From Herminiimonas sp. (GTDB lineage Bacteria; Pseudomonadota; Gammaproteobacteria; Burkholderiales; Burkholderiaceae_D), in NCBI GenBank assembly GCA_027310305.1, contig DAIDBD010000123.1, positions 1 through 54,749 of the forward strand: a stretch of DNA of 54,749 bases. The letters run 5' to 3'. Every line of letters begins with the position of its first letter. Within the stretch, counting starts at the first letter, position 1. This document shows positions 45,245 through 54,749 of the stretch, in pieces. A model generated the notes under the pieces. The model had not been told where the DNA came from. It did no database searches and saw only the letters and a program-made list of their open reading frames with translations. A program made the translations under genes and the position numbers.

Positions 45245-46108
45245 TCATTGTTCCTTCATTCGCAACGCCCGCTCGTACAGCGCATTCTTTTTTTGCCCGG
45301 TGATTTGCGCCGCCAGCGCAGCAGCCTGTCTGACCGAGCACTCGGCCAGCAAAATGGCGAGTATGCGATCGGCTTCCACGTCGTCGGCTTCGGCGGCAGC
45401 CGGCACGCCTTCGAGCAGAATAACGAATTCGCCTCTTTGCCGGTTGCCGTCCGCCGCCAGCCACGCAGCAGCGCCGGCCAGCGGGCAACGGTGGATTTCC
45501 TCGAACAGCTTGGTCAATTCGCGCGCGAAAACGATTTGCCGAGCCGGCTCGAATGCGCGCGCCAACGCCTCGACGGTTTCAGTGATGCGGTGTGGCGCTT
45601 CGTAAAACACCAGCGTGGCGGTCATGGTCCGCAAGCCTAGCAGCACAGTGTCGCGCTGCTTCGCTTTCGCCGGCAAGAAGCCGGCAAAATAAAACCGGTC
45701 GTTGACCAGGCCGCCGGCCGACAATGCGGCAACCGCAGCCGATGCGCCGGGCAATGGCAGAACGCGGAATCCCGCTGCCCGCACCGCATCGACAATACGT
45801 GCGCCCGGATCGGATATGGCGGGCGTGCCGGCGTCGGACACGAGCGCGATGCGTTCTCCGGCTTGCAGCCGGGCAATCAGTTTGTCCGCCACTTCGCGTT
45901 CGTTATGCTGATGCGCGGCGATCAGATTCTTCGACAGGCCGTAGCGCGCCAGCAGATGCGCGGTATTGCGCGTATCTTCGCAAGCGACCGCATCCGCCAG
46001 CGATAGCAGGTGCAGTGCGCGCAATGTGATGTCGCCGATATTTCCGATGGGGGTCGCCAGCACATATAATGCGGATGCAGGATACGTTTGCTGAGAAACA
46101 TCATGCAT
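45245..46108 (-). CDS. rsmI: 16S rRNA (cytidine-1402 2'-O)-methyltransferase RsmI
   Basis: RsmI is a tetrapyrrole-methylase-fold enzyme. The 287-residue protein starts at ATG 46108 and has LYVLATPIGNIGDITLRALH, EDTRNTAHLLARYG, LVSDAGTPAISDPG, and LPGASAAVAALSAGG. The longer frame to 46150 overlaps the divergent lpoA leader and is less likely. Its position and orientation, divergent from an lpoA-like gene, match E. coli yraL-lpoA. Confidence 0.92.
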   Translation of the reverse strand: MHDVSQQTYPASALYVLATPIGNIGDITLRALHLLSLADAVACEDTRNTAHLLARYGLSKNLIAAHQHNEREVADKLIARLQAGERIALVSDAGTPAISDPGARIVDAVRAAGFRVLPLPGASAAVAALSAGGLVNDRFYFAGFLPAKAKQRDTVLLGLRTMTATLVFYEAPHRITETVEALARAFEPARQIVFARELTKLFEEIHRCPLAGAAAWLAADGNRQRGEFVILLEGVPAAAEADDVEADRILAILLAECSVRQAAALAAQITGQKKNALYERALRMKEQ

Positions 46109-46162
46109 GATCGGCAGGACTGTGGGTAAGCTGGATATCAATTGGGTCATTGGGAGCCGACG

Positions 46163-47449
46163 ATGGTGTGCAAATTAGCGAAAGTGTTGCTGCTGGCAAG
46201 TGTACTTGGTGGATTGTGCTCGTGCGCATCGCTAAATACAACCGCCGCCAGGGTAATGAGAATGCCTGCGCCCGTCAGCGCAGCGGCACCGCAAACCGCT
46301 GCTCCAGGTCAACCCGCGCAGGGCAACGCGGCTGTGCCGCCGGTGACAACCAGCTCCGTACCCATGCCTTCAGCAGCGCCGCTGCCGTCATTTCCGCCGT
46401 TGCTTGCCCAGCCATCGATGCCGGTGCGGATCGCGCTGCTGCTGCCGCTGCGCTCGGAGGCACTGGGCCAGGCAGCAGGCGTGGTGCGGGCCGGTTTTCT
46501 GGCCGGTTACGAGCGTGAAAAAGACGAGCGCCTGTCGATCGACGTGCTTGAAACAGGCGATGCCGCGCAGGACGTGCTGTCCGGTTATGGCAATGCAGTG
46601 CTCAATCACGATATCGTGGTCGGCCCGCTGTCGCGCACCGGCGTTACTGTCATAGCGCAAAGCGGCGCCGTCAGCAAGCCGACCATCGCGCTGACGCAAG
46701 CGGATACGCTGGGCGACGCGGAGATCATGCTGCCGAAACAGATGCTGGTGATGGGCTTGTCGATCGAAGAAGAAGCGCGTCAGGTGGCCGGCTGGGCGCA
46801 TGCCGACAACCCGGTCGGCAAGGCATTCGTGATTTCCACCCCTATCGCGTGGCAGCGCCGTGCGGCCAAGGCCTTTTCGGCGCAGTGGCGGCGCTTGGGC
46901 GCGCAGTCGGAGTCGATGGAGCTGGGCGTAATCAACGGTTATTTAAGCCCGAACGGACTGGTGCAATTGATCAAGCGCATCCAGGCCGAGCAGCCCGGCA
47001 TGGTGTTCGCCGCGCTCGATGCGGCGCAGGCAAGCCAGATGCGGGAAGCGATCGGCCACGACATCGCGCTTTACGGCACGTCGCAGCTCAATCCGGTTGC
47101 GTTGCCGGATTGGAACACGGTCGACCGGATGCCGGGAATGGATGGCGTGCGGCTGGTGGACATGCCGTGGCAATTGCAGCCGGATCATCCTGCGGTGATG
47201 GTTTATCCGCGCCTGGTCGGCAATCCCAGCCAGAGACGCAATGCCGATCTGGAACGGCTGTATGCGCTCGGGATCGACGCCTATCGCGTGGCGCGGGAAA
47301 TCGCAGCGAATCGCACGCAATTCGCCATCGACGGCGTGACCGGCAAGCTGACAGTCGATCTCGGCAGCGACGCGTCCCGATTCGAGCGGATCGAAGTGCC
47401 GGCGATTTATCAGGACGGCATGGTGATGCCGGTCGCCGTCGCCCAATGA
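46163..47449 (+). CDS. LpoA-like penicillin-binding protein activator lipoprotein
   Basis: The 428-residue protein has a lipobox GLCSC (C21), a Pro/Ala-rich stretch, and one LppC domain (MPVRIALLLPLRSEALGQAAG, IVVGPLSRTGVTVIAQSGAV, GSDASRFERIEVPAIYQDG). E. coli LpoA has about 678 residues with an N-terminal TPR domain, absent here. LpoA activates PBP1A; whether this short form does is unknown. Its stop overlaps the yraN start. A start at 46142 is possible but lacks a signal-like N-terminus. Confidence 0.85.
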   Translation: MVCKLAKVLLLASVLGGLCSCASLNTTAARVMRMPAPVSAAAPQTAAPGQPAQGNAAVPPVTTSSVPMPSAAPLPSFPPLLAQPSMPVRIALLLPLRSEALGQAAGVVRAGFLAGYEREKDERLSIDVLETGDAAQDVLSGYGNAVLNHDIVVGPLSRTGVTVIAQSGAVSKPTIALTQADTLGDAEIMLPKQMLVMGLSIEEEARQVAGWAHADNPVGKAFVISTPIAWQRRAAKAFSAQWRRLGAQSESMELGVINGYLSPNGLVQLIKRIQAEQPGMVFAALDAAQASQMREAIGHDIALYGTSQLNPVALPDWNTVDRMPGMDGVRLVDMPWQLQPDHPAVMVYPRLVGNPSQRRNADLERLYALGIDAYRVAREIAANRTQFAIDGVTGKLTVDLGSDASRFERIEVPAIYQDGMVMPVAVAQ

Positions 47450-47823
47450 AAGCGTTGCTGAACGCACTGAGTCGGCCGCGCACCGTTAAACAGATGGACG
47501 GCCAGGCCGGCGAAGATCAGGCGCTGGCGCATCTGGAGCAGAACGGCTTGATACTGGTCGAGCGCAATTTCCGCTGCAAGGGCGGCGAGATCGACCTCAT
47601 CATGCGGCACCGGCAGGCGCTGGTATTCGTCGAAGTCAGAAAGCGCGCCGACCGGCGCCACGGCGGCGCTGCAGCGAGCGTGACGGCAGCCAAGCAGGCG
47701 CGCCTGATTGTTGCCGCGCAGGTTTATCTGCAACGCTGCAAAACCCCGCCTGCCTGCCGGTTCGACGTGGTTGCAATCGACGGCACGGCATTGACCTGGC
47801 TGACCAACGCGATAGAAGCCTGA
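47446..47823 (+). CDS. yraN: YraN family (UPF0102) endonuclease-fold protein
   Basis: The 125-residue protein has the Holliday-junction-resolvase-like core GQAGEDQALAHLEQNG, NFRCKGGEIDLIMRHRQALVFVEVRKR and CRFDVVAIDG. The E-x9-D-x-x-x-E-x-K-like active-site arrangement is visible, so nuclease activity is plausible but not established for the family. It is coupled to the lpoA-like gene by an ATGA overlap. Confidence 0.9.
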   Translation: MKALLNALSRPRTVKQMDGQAGEDQALAHLEQNGLILVERNFRCKGGEIDLIMRHRQALVFVEVRKRADRRHGGAAASVTAAKQARLIVAAQVYLQRCKTPPACRFDVVAIDGTALTWLTNAIEA

Positions 47824-47879
47824 ATTCGCGCGCGCGCTCCCCGACCATTTTTGGATACCCTCTATAATCCCTCGAAATC

Positions 47880-48468
<589 letters not shown>

Positions 48469-48476
<8 letters not shown>

Positions 48477-49131
48477 CAAGTCTGGCAAGCAGCGTGGCTG
48501 GCAAGGTATGCGGCGTCCTTTGGCAACCATCATTCTGTGCGGCGCGGTCGCCGCCAGTTTGCAGGGTTGCATCGGGATGGCCATCGGCGGCGCCGTGATG
48601 GGTACGCTTGCCGCAACCGACCGCCGCACTCTAGGCGCGCAGACGGAAGACGCGGCGATCGTGCTGAAGGGCGAGGCGCACATACCCAATGTGGTCGGCG
48701 GCGCCGGTCATGTCAACGTCGCGAGCTTCAACCGCAAGGTGCTGCTGACGGGCGAAGTCAGGGATGAAGCGATGAAGGCGGCGGTCGAGCGCGAAGTATC
48801 GGCGATCGAAGGCGTGCAATCGATTGTCAACGAACTGGCCGTTGCCGGCCCGTCGAGCTTCACGTCGCGCTCCAACGATTCGCTCATCACCGGCAAGGTG
48901 AAGGCATCGTTCGTCGATACCAAGGATCTGTATGCGAACTCGATCAAGGTAGTGACCGAGCGCGGCACGGTGTATCTGATGGGGCGCGTCACGCAACGCG
49001 AAGGCCTGCTTGCCGGCGAAGTGACGCGCGGCATCGGCGGCGTGCAAAAAGTGGTGAAGGTGTTTGAGTACATCACGGACAATGAATTGAGGCAGTTGAA
49101 CAGCATGCCGGAGAATCAAAACAGGAAGTGA
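48469..49131 (+). CDS. dolP: BON-domain outer-membrane lipoprotein DolP (YraP)
   Basis: The 220-residue lipoprotein starts at ATG 48469, with GGAGGA seven bases upstream. Its lipobox is SLQGC. Two BON domains follow ([28 protein letters not shown]; then [20 protein letters not shown], and [20 protein letters not shown]). DolP in E. coli localises to the division site and supports outer-membrane integrity and amidase regulation. It lies in the same order rsmI/lpoA/yraN/diaA/dolP as E. coli. Confidence 0.9.
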
Positions 49132-49169
49132 TTGCCGGTTTTTGCATCCGCTTTTTTGAATGCTATATT

Positions 49170-49203
49170 AGGCCGTCGGACAATTTGTCCGGCGGCCTTT
49201 TTT
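49170..49203 (+). terminator. intrinsic terminator after dolP
   Basis: The stem is AGGCCG-CGGAC with its complement, followed by TTTTTT. It closes the yraN-diaA-dolP transcript before lemA. Confidence 0.85.
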
Positions 49204-49216
49204 CAAGGGGAAGACT

Positions 49217-49807
49217 ATGATTGCAGCCATCGTTTTACTGGCGATCGTCCTGTTGATCGTGTTCTGGGCAGTCGGCGCCTACAATCGGCTGGTCGGCCTG
49301 CGCAATCAATTCAAAAATGCATTCGCGCAAATCGACGTGCAATTGAAGCGGCGTTACGACCTGATTCCGAACCTGGTCGAGACCGCCAAAGGGTACATGA
49401 AGCATGAGCGCGAAACGCTCGAAGCGGTGATCGCCGCGCGCAACCAGGCGGTCAGCGCAAATGCCAGGGCTGCCGGCGATCCGGCCAATGCCGCTGCGAT
49501 CCAGCAGATGGCGGCGGCCGACGGCGCATTGAGCGCCACGCTGGGCAAGCTGTTTGCGCTATCCGAAGCGTATCCGGACCTGAAAGCCAATCAGAACATG
49601 ATGCAGCTGACCGAGGAATTGACCAGCACCGAGAACAGGATCGCATTTTCCCGCCAGGCCTATAACGACGGCGTCATGGAATACAACACGTCGCTGGAAC
49701 AGTTTCCCGTTTCATTCATCGCCAACATGTTTTCGTTCAAGCAGGCGGAATTGCTGCAGGCGACCGAATCGCCGGAAGAGCGCAAGGCAGTCAAGGTTTC
49801 GTTCTGA
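49217..49807 (+). CDS. lemA: LemA family membrane protein
   Basis: The 196-residue protein begins with a membrane helix (IVLLAIVLLIVFWAVGAYN). A coiled-coil helical bundle follows, with the conserved NQFKNAFAQIDVQLKRRYDL, IPNLVETAKGYMKHE and QAYNDGVMEYNTSLEQFP. It is predicted to sit in the inner membrane with the helical part in the periplasm or cytoplasm. It precedes an M48 protease gene by 106 bases; LemA is often next to such proteases, though a joint function is unproven. Confidence 0.92.
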   Translation: MIAAIVLLAIVLLIVFWAVGAYNRLVGLRNQFKNAFAQIDVQLKRRYDLIPNLVETAKGYMKHERETLEAVIAARNQAVSANARAAGDPANAAAIQQMAAADGALSATLGKLFALSEAYPDLKANQNMMQLTEELTSTENRIAFSRQAYNDGVMEYNTSLEQFPVSFIANMFSFKQAELLQATESPEERKAVKVSF

Positions 49808-49912
49808 TTTTTCGCGCCATGCGCGCCGTTCTCACACTCCAGAGGGTGCGCCGCCTACTCTTAGCGAAAAGGCCCGGTTGAGGGTGGGTTTCCAGCGCAC
49901 GGCACCAGCCAA

Positions 49913-51871
49913 ATGAATTTCTTCGAGCAACAGCATCAGGCCCGCCGTCAAACCAGGACGCTGATCCTCCTGTTTCTCCTCGCTGTCATCGCGATTGTGG
50001 TGGCGGTCAACCTCGTGGCGTCGCTGCTCTGGATCTGGGCGCAAGGCGGCACGCTGGCCGGCCCCAATCTTTATCCGTCGGGTTTTTTCGCCGCCAATAC
50101 GCTGATCACGATCGGGCTGATCGTCGGCGGTACGCTGGTCGAAACGTACAACCTGCGCGACGGCGGCGATGCTGTCGCGCAAATGGCCGGCGGCCGCATG
50201 GTGTCGCCGGCGTCGCAAGACTTGCAGGAGCGTCGCCTGCTGAATGTGGTGGCCGAGATGGCGCTGGCGTCGGGCATTGCCTGTCCCAAGGTGTACGTGC
50301 TCGATCGGGAAGACGCAATCAATGCATTTGCCGCCGGCTACAATCCGAATGAAGCGGTGGTGGCGGTCACGCGCGGCACGCTGCATCGGCTGACGCGCGA
50401 CGAATTGCAAGGCGTGATCGGCCATGAGTTCAGCCATATATTGAACGGCGACATGCGCTTGAACGTGCGATTGATCGGCGTGCTGTTCGGGATTCAGATG
50501 ATCGCCGGCTTCGGCCAGCACCTGATCGATTTCGGCGCGCGTTTTTCAGGCTCGCGCAGCCGCGACGACAAGGGGCCGTCGCTGCAACTGATCATGCTGG
50601 CGCTCGGCATCGCGTTGTTCGTGATCGGCTACATCGGCATTTTTTTCGGCCGCCTGATCAAGTCAGCGGTGTCGCGCCAGCGCGAATTCCTGGCCGATGC
50701 CAGCGCGGTGCAATTCACGCGCAATCCGGACGGCATCGGCGGCGCATTGCGCAAGATCGGCGGCCTGTCGCGCACGATGGAACCAGGGTCGCGCATCAGG
50801 CATCCGAATGCGGAACAGCTTTCCCATATTTTTTTAAGCGCGGTCAAGCCTAGCCTGTTGTCCGGCCTGTTTGCCACCCACCCGCCGATCGGCGAACGCC
50901 TGCGCCGCATTTACGGCAAAAGCGCCGATCCGCTCGATGCGCCCGAAATCGCGGACGAGGTTTCGCATGCTGCGATGCTGCCCGCTATTCCGTATCCGGT
51001 TTCCGATTTTGCCGACAGTGCATCCACGGCAGCCGCGCCGGCCATGCAGTCGGTCGCGTTCGGCCACAGCGCCGGCAGGCAGAATCGGTTGTCGCCCGAA
51101 CTCGACAGCGCGGTGCGCGATCCGCAGGCGGCATCCGCGGTGGTGTATGCATTGTTGCTGGAGCGCGATGCCGACAGAGGGCCGCATCTGGCAGTGCTGA
51201 AAGCGGAAGCGCCGCAACAAGCCGCGTTCGTTGATTATCTTGCCGAGTCGATCGGCAAGCTGCCCAAAAGCGCCCGTCTGCCGCTGCTCGATTTGGCGAT
51301 GCCGGCACTGCGCCAGTTACCGGAAACCCATCGCGCGGTTCTGTTGACGACGGTGGATAAACTGATCGCCGCCGACAGCAGGGTCACGCTGGCGGAATTC
51401 GTGCTGCAAACCGTATTGACCCGCCGTCTCGATGCGCGCGCCGGCCGGCTCGTTCCGGTCAGGTTTGCCAGTCTGTCCGCGCTGAAACCGGAGTGCGCCA
51501 TCTTGCTGTCGCTGGTGGCGCACATCGGCGCATCCGCCGGACAGCAGGCGCAACATGGAACGCCGGCGCAGGCTTTCATGCGCGGCGCCGCATGCTGTCC
51601 GGAACTCGGTTTGTCGCCGGCCGATTTATCCGCCGCCCCGGCAATCGGATTTGCCCAGGTACAGATGGCGCTGGATCGCGCAAACCAGCTTGCGCCGCTG
51701 GCAAAGCCGGCGCTGATCAAGGCGCTGCTTGCGACGGCAAGCGCAGACGGCATGTTGCCGATCGCCACCGCGGATCTGTTGCGCGCGATGTGCGCGGCAC
51801 TGGAAGCGCCGATTCCGCCGGCGGTCGCCGCAACTTATACGGATTACGAACTGTCGGAGAATTATCATTAA
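49913..51871 (+). CDS. membrane M48 metalloprotease with long C-terminal extension
   Basis: The 652-residue protein starts with two membrane helices. The M48/HtpX catalytic domain has H171-E172-x-x-H175 in VIGHEFSHILNGD and the third zinc ligand E258 in REFLADASAVQF, and two further helices lie at about 188-205 and 226-245. HtpX is only about 290 residues; here 300 more follow. The C-terminus contains helical repeats with ADSRVTLAEF and ASADGMLPIATADLLR, like TerB-type modules. It is probably a membrane quality-control protease; the tail may be regulatory. It lies just after lemA. Confidence 0.85.
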   Translation: MNFFEQQHQARRQTRTLILLFLLAVIAIVVAVNLVASLLWIWAQGGTLAGPNLYPSGFFAANTLITIGLIVGGTLVETYNLRDGGDAVAQMAGGRMVSPASQDLQERRLLNVVAEMALASGIACPKVYVLDREDAINAFAAGYNPNEAVVAVTRGTLHRLTRDELQGVIGHEFSHILNGDMRLNVRLIGVLFGIQMIAGFGQHLIDFGARFSGSRSRDDKGPSLQLIMLALGIALFVIGYIGIFFGRLIKSAVSRQREFLADASAVQFTRNPDGIGGALRKIGGLSRTMEPGSRIRHPNAEQLSHIFLSAVKPSLLSGLFATHPPIGERLRRIYGKSADPLDAPEIADEVSHAAMLPAIPYPVSDFADSASTAAAPAMQSVAFGHSAGRQNRLSPELDSAVRDPQAASAVVYALLLERDADRGPHLAVLKAEAPQQAAFVDYLAESIGKLPKSARLPLLDLAMPALRQLPETHRAVLLTTVDKLIAADSRVTLAEFVLQTVLTRRLDARAGRLVPVRFASLSALKPECAILLSLVAHIGASAGQQAQHGTPAQAFMRGAACCPELGLSPADLSAAPAIGFAQVQMALDRANQLAPLAKPALIKALLATASADGMLPIATADLLRAMCAALEAPIPPAVAATYTDYELSENYH

Positions 51872-51940
51872 CGCCATGCCATCGGTTGCCAAGCGCATTG
51901 CCGGCATGGCAATCCCTGTCATCTGCAGCAAGGAAATATC

Positions 51941-52456
51941 ATGCGACGAACTATTTTAAAATCTCTTTCTGCCGGCTTGATCGCGTTGACGTTCAGCGCA
52001 GCTTTCAGCGGCCAAGCATTTGCCGCCGACCAAATCAAAGTGGTGTATCACCTGGCCGACGGCATCGATCAGGCATCGCGCGCAATGGCCAACATTCGTA
52101 ACCACTTGCGCGGCGCGCCCGATACGAAAATTGTGGTCGTAGCGCTTGGCGACGGCATCAAATTTTTGCTGGCGGGTGCGAAAGAGCGCAATGGCAAGCC
52201 ATTCGATACCGCTGTCAGCGCACTGGCAGCGCAAGGGGTGGAGTTCCGTATCTGCAACAACACGCTCGCGGCGCATGAAGTTCCGTTGTCGCAAGTACTG
52301 CCGGAGGCAAAAGTGGTGCCGGCAGGCGTGATCGAGACCGCGCTTGCAGCCGAAAGAAGGATACGCCTATCTGCGTCCGTGACGCCCGGCCTATCCAATA
52401 GCCTGCATCGGTCGTGCCAACTGACTATAATGACCGCATCGTCACGTAACCCATAG
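51941..52456 (+). CDS. DsrE-like periplasmic protein with a shifted C-terminus
   Basis: The 171-residue product begins with a signal peptide (FSAAFSGQAFA) and a DsrE-type fold (IKVVYHLADGIDQASRAMAN, ALGDGIKFLLAGAKE, LAAQGVEFRICNNTLAA). Its last 37 residues are not DsrE-like, but the plus-one frame from about 52336 gives RLQPKEGYAYLRP and a TGA at 52380-52382, the normal family ending. A single extra base near 52336-52338 therefore distorts the true C-terminus. The core domain is intact, so some function may remain. Confidence 0.75.
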   Translation: MRRTILKSLSAGLIALTFSAAFSGQAFAADQIKVVYHLADGIDQASRAMANIRNHLRGAPDTKIVVVALGDGIKFLLAGAKERNGKPFDTAVSALAAQGVEFRICNNTLAAHEVPLSQVLPEAKVVPAGVIETALAAERRIRLSASVTPGLSNSLHRSCQLTIMTASSRNP

Positions 52457-52467
52457 GCAGAATAATC

Positions 52468-52995
52468 ATGCAATCGCCCACTCCCGCAGCACCTCGCAAT
52501 CGCATCTGGATCAAGGCACTCACGGCTGTCGTTATTGTTGCCATTGCCGTAATTGGTTATTTTTCGCTGGCCGCAAAAGAGGCGGCGCCCAATGTCACGT
52601 TTACCGGGCTGAACGGCGAAAAGATCACATCGCAAAGCTTGCGCGGCAAAGTCGTGATGGTGAATTTCTGGGCCACTTCCTGCACGACCTGCATCAAGGA
52701 AATGCCGCAGATGATCGAGACTTACAACAAATATAAAGGCCAGGGGCTGGAATTCGTGGCGGTGGCAATGAGCTACGATCCGCCGAACTACGTATTGAAT
52801 TACACGGAAACGCGCAAGCTGCCATTCAAGGTCGCGCTCGACGTGCAGGGCGATCTGGCGAAATCATTTGGCGACGTGAAGCTGACGCCGACCACGTTCG
52901 TGATCGACAAGAATGGCAATATCATCAAGCGTTATGTCGGCGAGCCGGAGTTCGCGGCGCTGCATCAGTTGCTGGAAAAGGCGCTGGCGGCGTAA
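52468..52995 (+). CDS. TlpA-like thiol-disulfide oxidoreductase
   Basis: The 175-residue protein has an N-terminal membrane anchor (ALTAVVIVAIAVIGYFSL) and a thioredoxin-like domain. Its motifs are VMVNFWATSCTTCIKEMPQM, in which CTTC is the redox pair, and the closing TPTTFVIDKNGNIIKRYVG. It would face the periplasm and reduce or transfer disulfides, for example to cytochrome or envelope thiols. It is 12 bases after the DsrE-like gene and ends before a bidirectional terminator. Confidence 0.9.
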   Translation: MQSPTPAAPRNRIWIKALTAVVIVAIAVIGYFSLAAKEAAPNVTFTGLNGEKITSQSLRGKVVMVNFWATSCTTCIKEMPQMIETYNKYKGQGLEFVAVAMSYDPPNYVLNYTETRKLPFKVALDVQGDLAKSFGDVKLTPTTFVIDKNGNIIKRYVGEPEFAALHQLLEKALAA

Positions 52996-53012
52996 CGAAT
53001 GCCGCACCATCC

Positions 53013-53045
53013 AGATAAAAAGGCGCCAACGGCGCCTTTTTATCT
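53013..53045. terminator. bidirectional terminator between the tlpA-like gene and lipA
   Basis: AGATAAAAAGGCGCC and GGCGCCTTTTTATCT close on AAC and are perfectly complementary. A T run follows on either strand, fitting the convergent neighbours. Confidence 0.92.
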
Positions 53046-53058
53046 GATCAACGTAAAA

Positions 53059-54033
53059 TCAAGCCACGCCCGCATCATGCGCCTGCTGATCCGCGTGATA
53101 GCTGGAGCGCACCATCGCGCCCACCGCCGCATGCGCAAATCCCATCTTGTACGCTTCCGCTTCAAACATCCTGAACGTATCCGGATGCACATAGCGCCGC
53201 ACCGGCAAATGATCGCCGCTCGGCATCAAATACTGGCCGATGGTCAGCATGTCGACATCGTGCGCCCGCAAATCGCGCATCACTTGCAGGATTTCGTCAT
53301 CGGTTTCGCCGAGGCCGACCATGATGCCCGATTTGGTCGGCGTAGCCGGATGCAGCGCCTTGAAGCGCTTCAGCAGGTTCAGCGAGTATTCGTAATCCGA
53401 TCCGGGACGGGCTTCCTTGTACAGACGCGGCACGGTTTCCAGATTGTGGTTCATCACATCGGGCGGCGCGGCTTGCAGGATTTCAAGCGCGCGGTCCATG
53501 CGGCCGCGAAAATCGGGCGTCAGAATTTCGATGCGGGTGGCGGGCGACAATTCGCGCACGCGCCGGATGCAATCGGCGAAATGGCCGGCGCCGCCGTCGC
53601 GCAAATCATCGCGATCGACCGACGTGATGACGACATAACCGAGTTTCAGCGCCGCGATGGTCTTGGCGAGATTTTCCGGTTCATTTATATCGAGCGGATC
53701 GGGACGGCCATGGCCAACATCGCAGAACGGACAGCGCCGCGTGCATTTGTCGCCCATGATCATGAAGGTCGCGGTGCCCTTGCCGAAGCATTCGCCGATG
53801 TTGGGGCAGGACGCCTCCTCGCAGACCGTCACCAGATTATTGGCGCGCAGGATATCCTTGATCTCATAAAAGCGGCTTGACGGCGAGGCCGCCTTGACGC
53901 GAATCCAGTCGGGCTTGGGCAATCTTTCAGCCGGCACGATCTTGATCGGAATGCGCGCGGTTTTGCCGGCGCCTTTTTGCTTGTCGTTCGGATTGTAGGT
54001 CGAAGAGGCGAAGCCGGTCGGGGTGGATGCCAT
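53059..54033 (-). CDS. lipA: lipoyl synthase
   Basis: LipA inserts two sulfurs into octanoyl groups on lipoyl domains. The 324-residue radical-SAM enzyme has the auxiliary cluster [12 protein letters not shown], the SAM-cluster motif CTRRCPFC, and the C-terminal RSSYHAD whose serine is an auxiliary-cluster ligand. The start at 54033 fits the family. It follows lipB by 39 bases. Confidence 0.96.
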   Translation of the reverse strand: MASTPTGFASSTYNPNDKQKGAGKTARIPIKIVPAERLPKPDWIRVKAASPSSRFYEIKDILRANNLVTVCEEASCPNIGECFGKGTATFMIMGDKCTRRCPFCDVGHGRPDPLDINEPENLAKTIAALKLGYVVITSVDRDDLRDGGAGHFADCIRRVRELSPATRIEILTPDFRGRMDRALEILQAAPPDVMNHNLETVPRLYKEARPGSDYEYSLNLLKRFKALHPATPTKSGIMVGLGETDDEILQVMRDLRAHDVDMLTIGQYLMPSGDHLPVRRYVHPDTFRMFEAEAYKMGFAHAAVGAMVRSSYHADQQAHDAGVA

Positions 54034-54072
54034 GTTGTGGATCGCCGCGGCATTGCGTGCCGTGCGCAGCGA

Positions 54073-54714
54073 TTATCCTTTCAGTCGTTGAATCAATTCA
54101 TAAGCAAGTGCTAACTGTACATCGTGCAATGGCGCTTCAACGCCCAGCGTTTTCATGTCCACCGTCGGCAATCCTTCGTAGCCGCATGGATTGATCCATG
54201 AAAACGGCGTCAAATCCATCGCGACATTGAGCGACACGCCATGATAGGTGCAGCCGTTGCCGCGCACTTTCAAGCCGAGCGCGGCGATTTTCGCGCCTTG
54301 CCGGATGCCGCCGGACAGGTAAATTCCCGGCGCGCCGGGCTTGCGTTCACCGGCCAGATTATACGCCGCCAGGGTATCGATCACTGCCTGCTCGATCTTG
54401 TTGACGAATTCCCGTGCGAACAATCGTGCGCCGGGCCGTCTGCGGCGCAGATCGACCAGCAGGTAGATTACCGCCTGACCGGGGCCATGATAAGTGACTT
54501 CGCCGCCGCGATCGGTTTGCACCACCGGGATATCGTGCGGTTCCAGCACGTGGGATGGATCGGCGGCCAGCCCCAGCGTAAAGACCGGCGGATGTTCGAC
54601 GATCCACAACTGGTCGGGCGTGTCGGCGTCGCGCCGGTCGGTGAAGCCGCGCATCGCGGCATAAGTCGCTTCGTAGGGTTCCAGGCCGCGCTGGAGAATG
54701 GCGGGGGTCGACAT
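54073..54714 (-). CDS. lipB: octanoyltransferase
   Basis: LipB moves octanoyl from ACP to lipoyl domains. The 213-residue protein has [20 protein letters not shown], the catalytic lysine in [20 protein letters not shown], and the catalytic cysteine in INPCGYEG. It precedes lipA in one transcript; the next upstream gene is outside the window. Confidence 0.95.
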   Translation of the reverse strand: MSTPAILQRGLEPYEATYAAMRGFTDRRDADTPDQLWIVEHPPVFTLGLAADPSHVLEPHDIPVVQTDRGGEVTYHGPGQAVIYLLVDLRRRRPGARLFAREFVNKIEQAVIDTLAAYNLAGERKPGAPGIYLSGGIRQGAKIAALGLKVRGNGCTYHGVSLNVAMDLTPFSWINPCGYEGLPTVDMKTLGVEAPLHDVQLALAYELIQRLKG

Positions 54715-54749
54715 AGCCGCCAGTGTACCGAAACCGGCGCTGCCGTGTG

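Overview
The window is a mostly core chromosomal segment of a betaproteobacterium, most likely order Burkholderiales and probably an Oxalobacteraceae-type genome. The grounds are moderately high GC, lineage-typical small families (DUF3567, DUF1840, DUF4390, UbiK), a metX-metW pair, glutathione genes beside a short phosphotransferase operon, and gene orders shared with that group. No genome-scale comparison was possible, so the genus is open.

Layout. Bases 1-850 are AT-richer and look like accessory junction DNA: a transposase tail, an unknown ORF, a tandem 10-mer and a strong terminator. From 852 to 9.9 kb the minus strand carries a glycine-rich lipoprotein, DUF3567, then an operon-like run rsmB, DUF4390 protein, NtrY-like kinase, NtrX-like regulator without an AAA+ domain and a CxCC protein without a P-loop, followed by LysE exporter, monoacylglycerol-lipase-like hydrolase, DUF1840 and a lipoprotein. 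At 10.3-11.7 kb is an NHL-propeller lipoprotein. Bases 11.8-15.2 kb form a decayed block: truncated EamA transporter, AraC regulator with a stop and two frameshifts, and a TPR/O-GlcNAc-transferase-type gene with a stop and two frameshifts. A higBA toxin-antitoxin pair with a clear palindromic operator follows.

From 16.3 kb the region is housekeeping: comM, ubiK, a porin-glnK-amtB operon behind a sigma-54 promoter with NtrC-like sites, gshA and gshB (separated by a repeat element), EIIA-Man/HPr/EI without a permease, universal stress protein and TerC, metX-metW with a leader that looks like an attenuator, ampG, xthA, pyrE, the gatCAB genes with an extra secreted protein between gatA and gatB, the rod-shape cluster mreB-mreC-mreD-mrdA-rodA-rlpA, then rsmI / lpoA-yraN-diaA-dolP (the same order as E. 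coli yraL-lpoA-yraN-diaA-dolP), lemA with an M48 protease, DsrE-like and TlpA-like proteins, and lipB-lipA at the right edge.

Functional themes are nitrogen sensing and ammonium uptake, envelope growth (Mre/PBP2/RodA/RlpA/LpoA/DolP), thiol metabolism, and translation (Gat, RsmB, RsmI). I found no CRISPR array, defence island, prophage, tRNA or rRNA. The best candidates for undescribed biology are small: the metX leader, a dispersed inverted-repeat element seen at two loci, a possible small RNA ending near 9951, and the CxCC protein coupled to the NtrY/NtrX pair.
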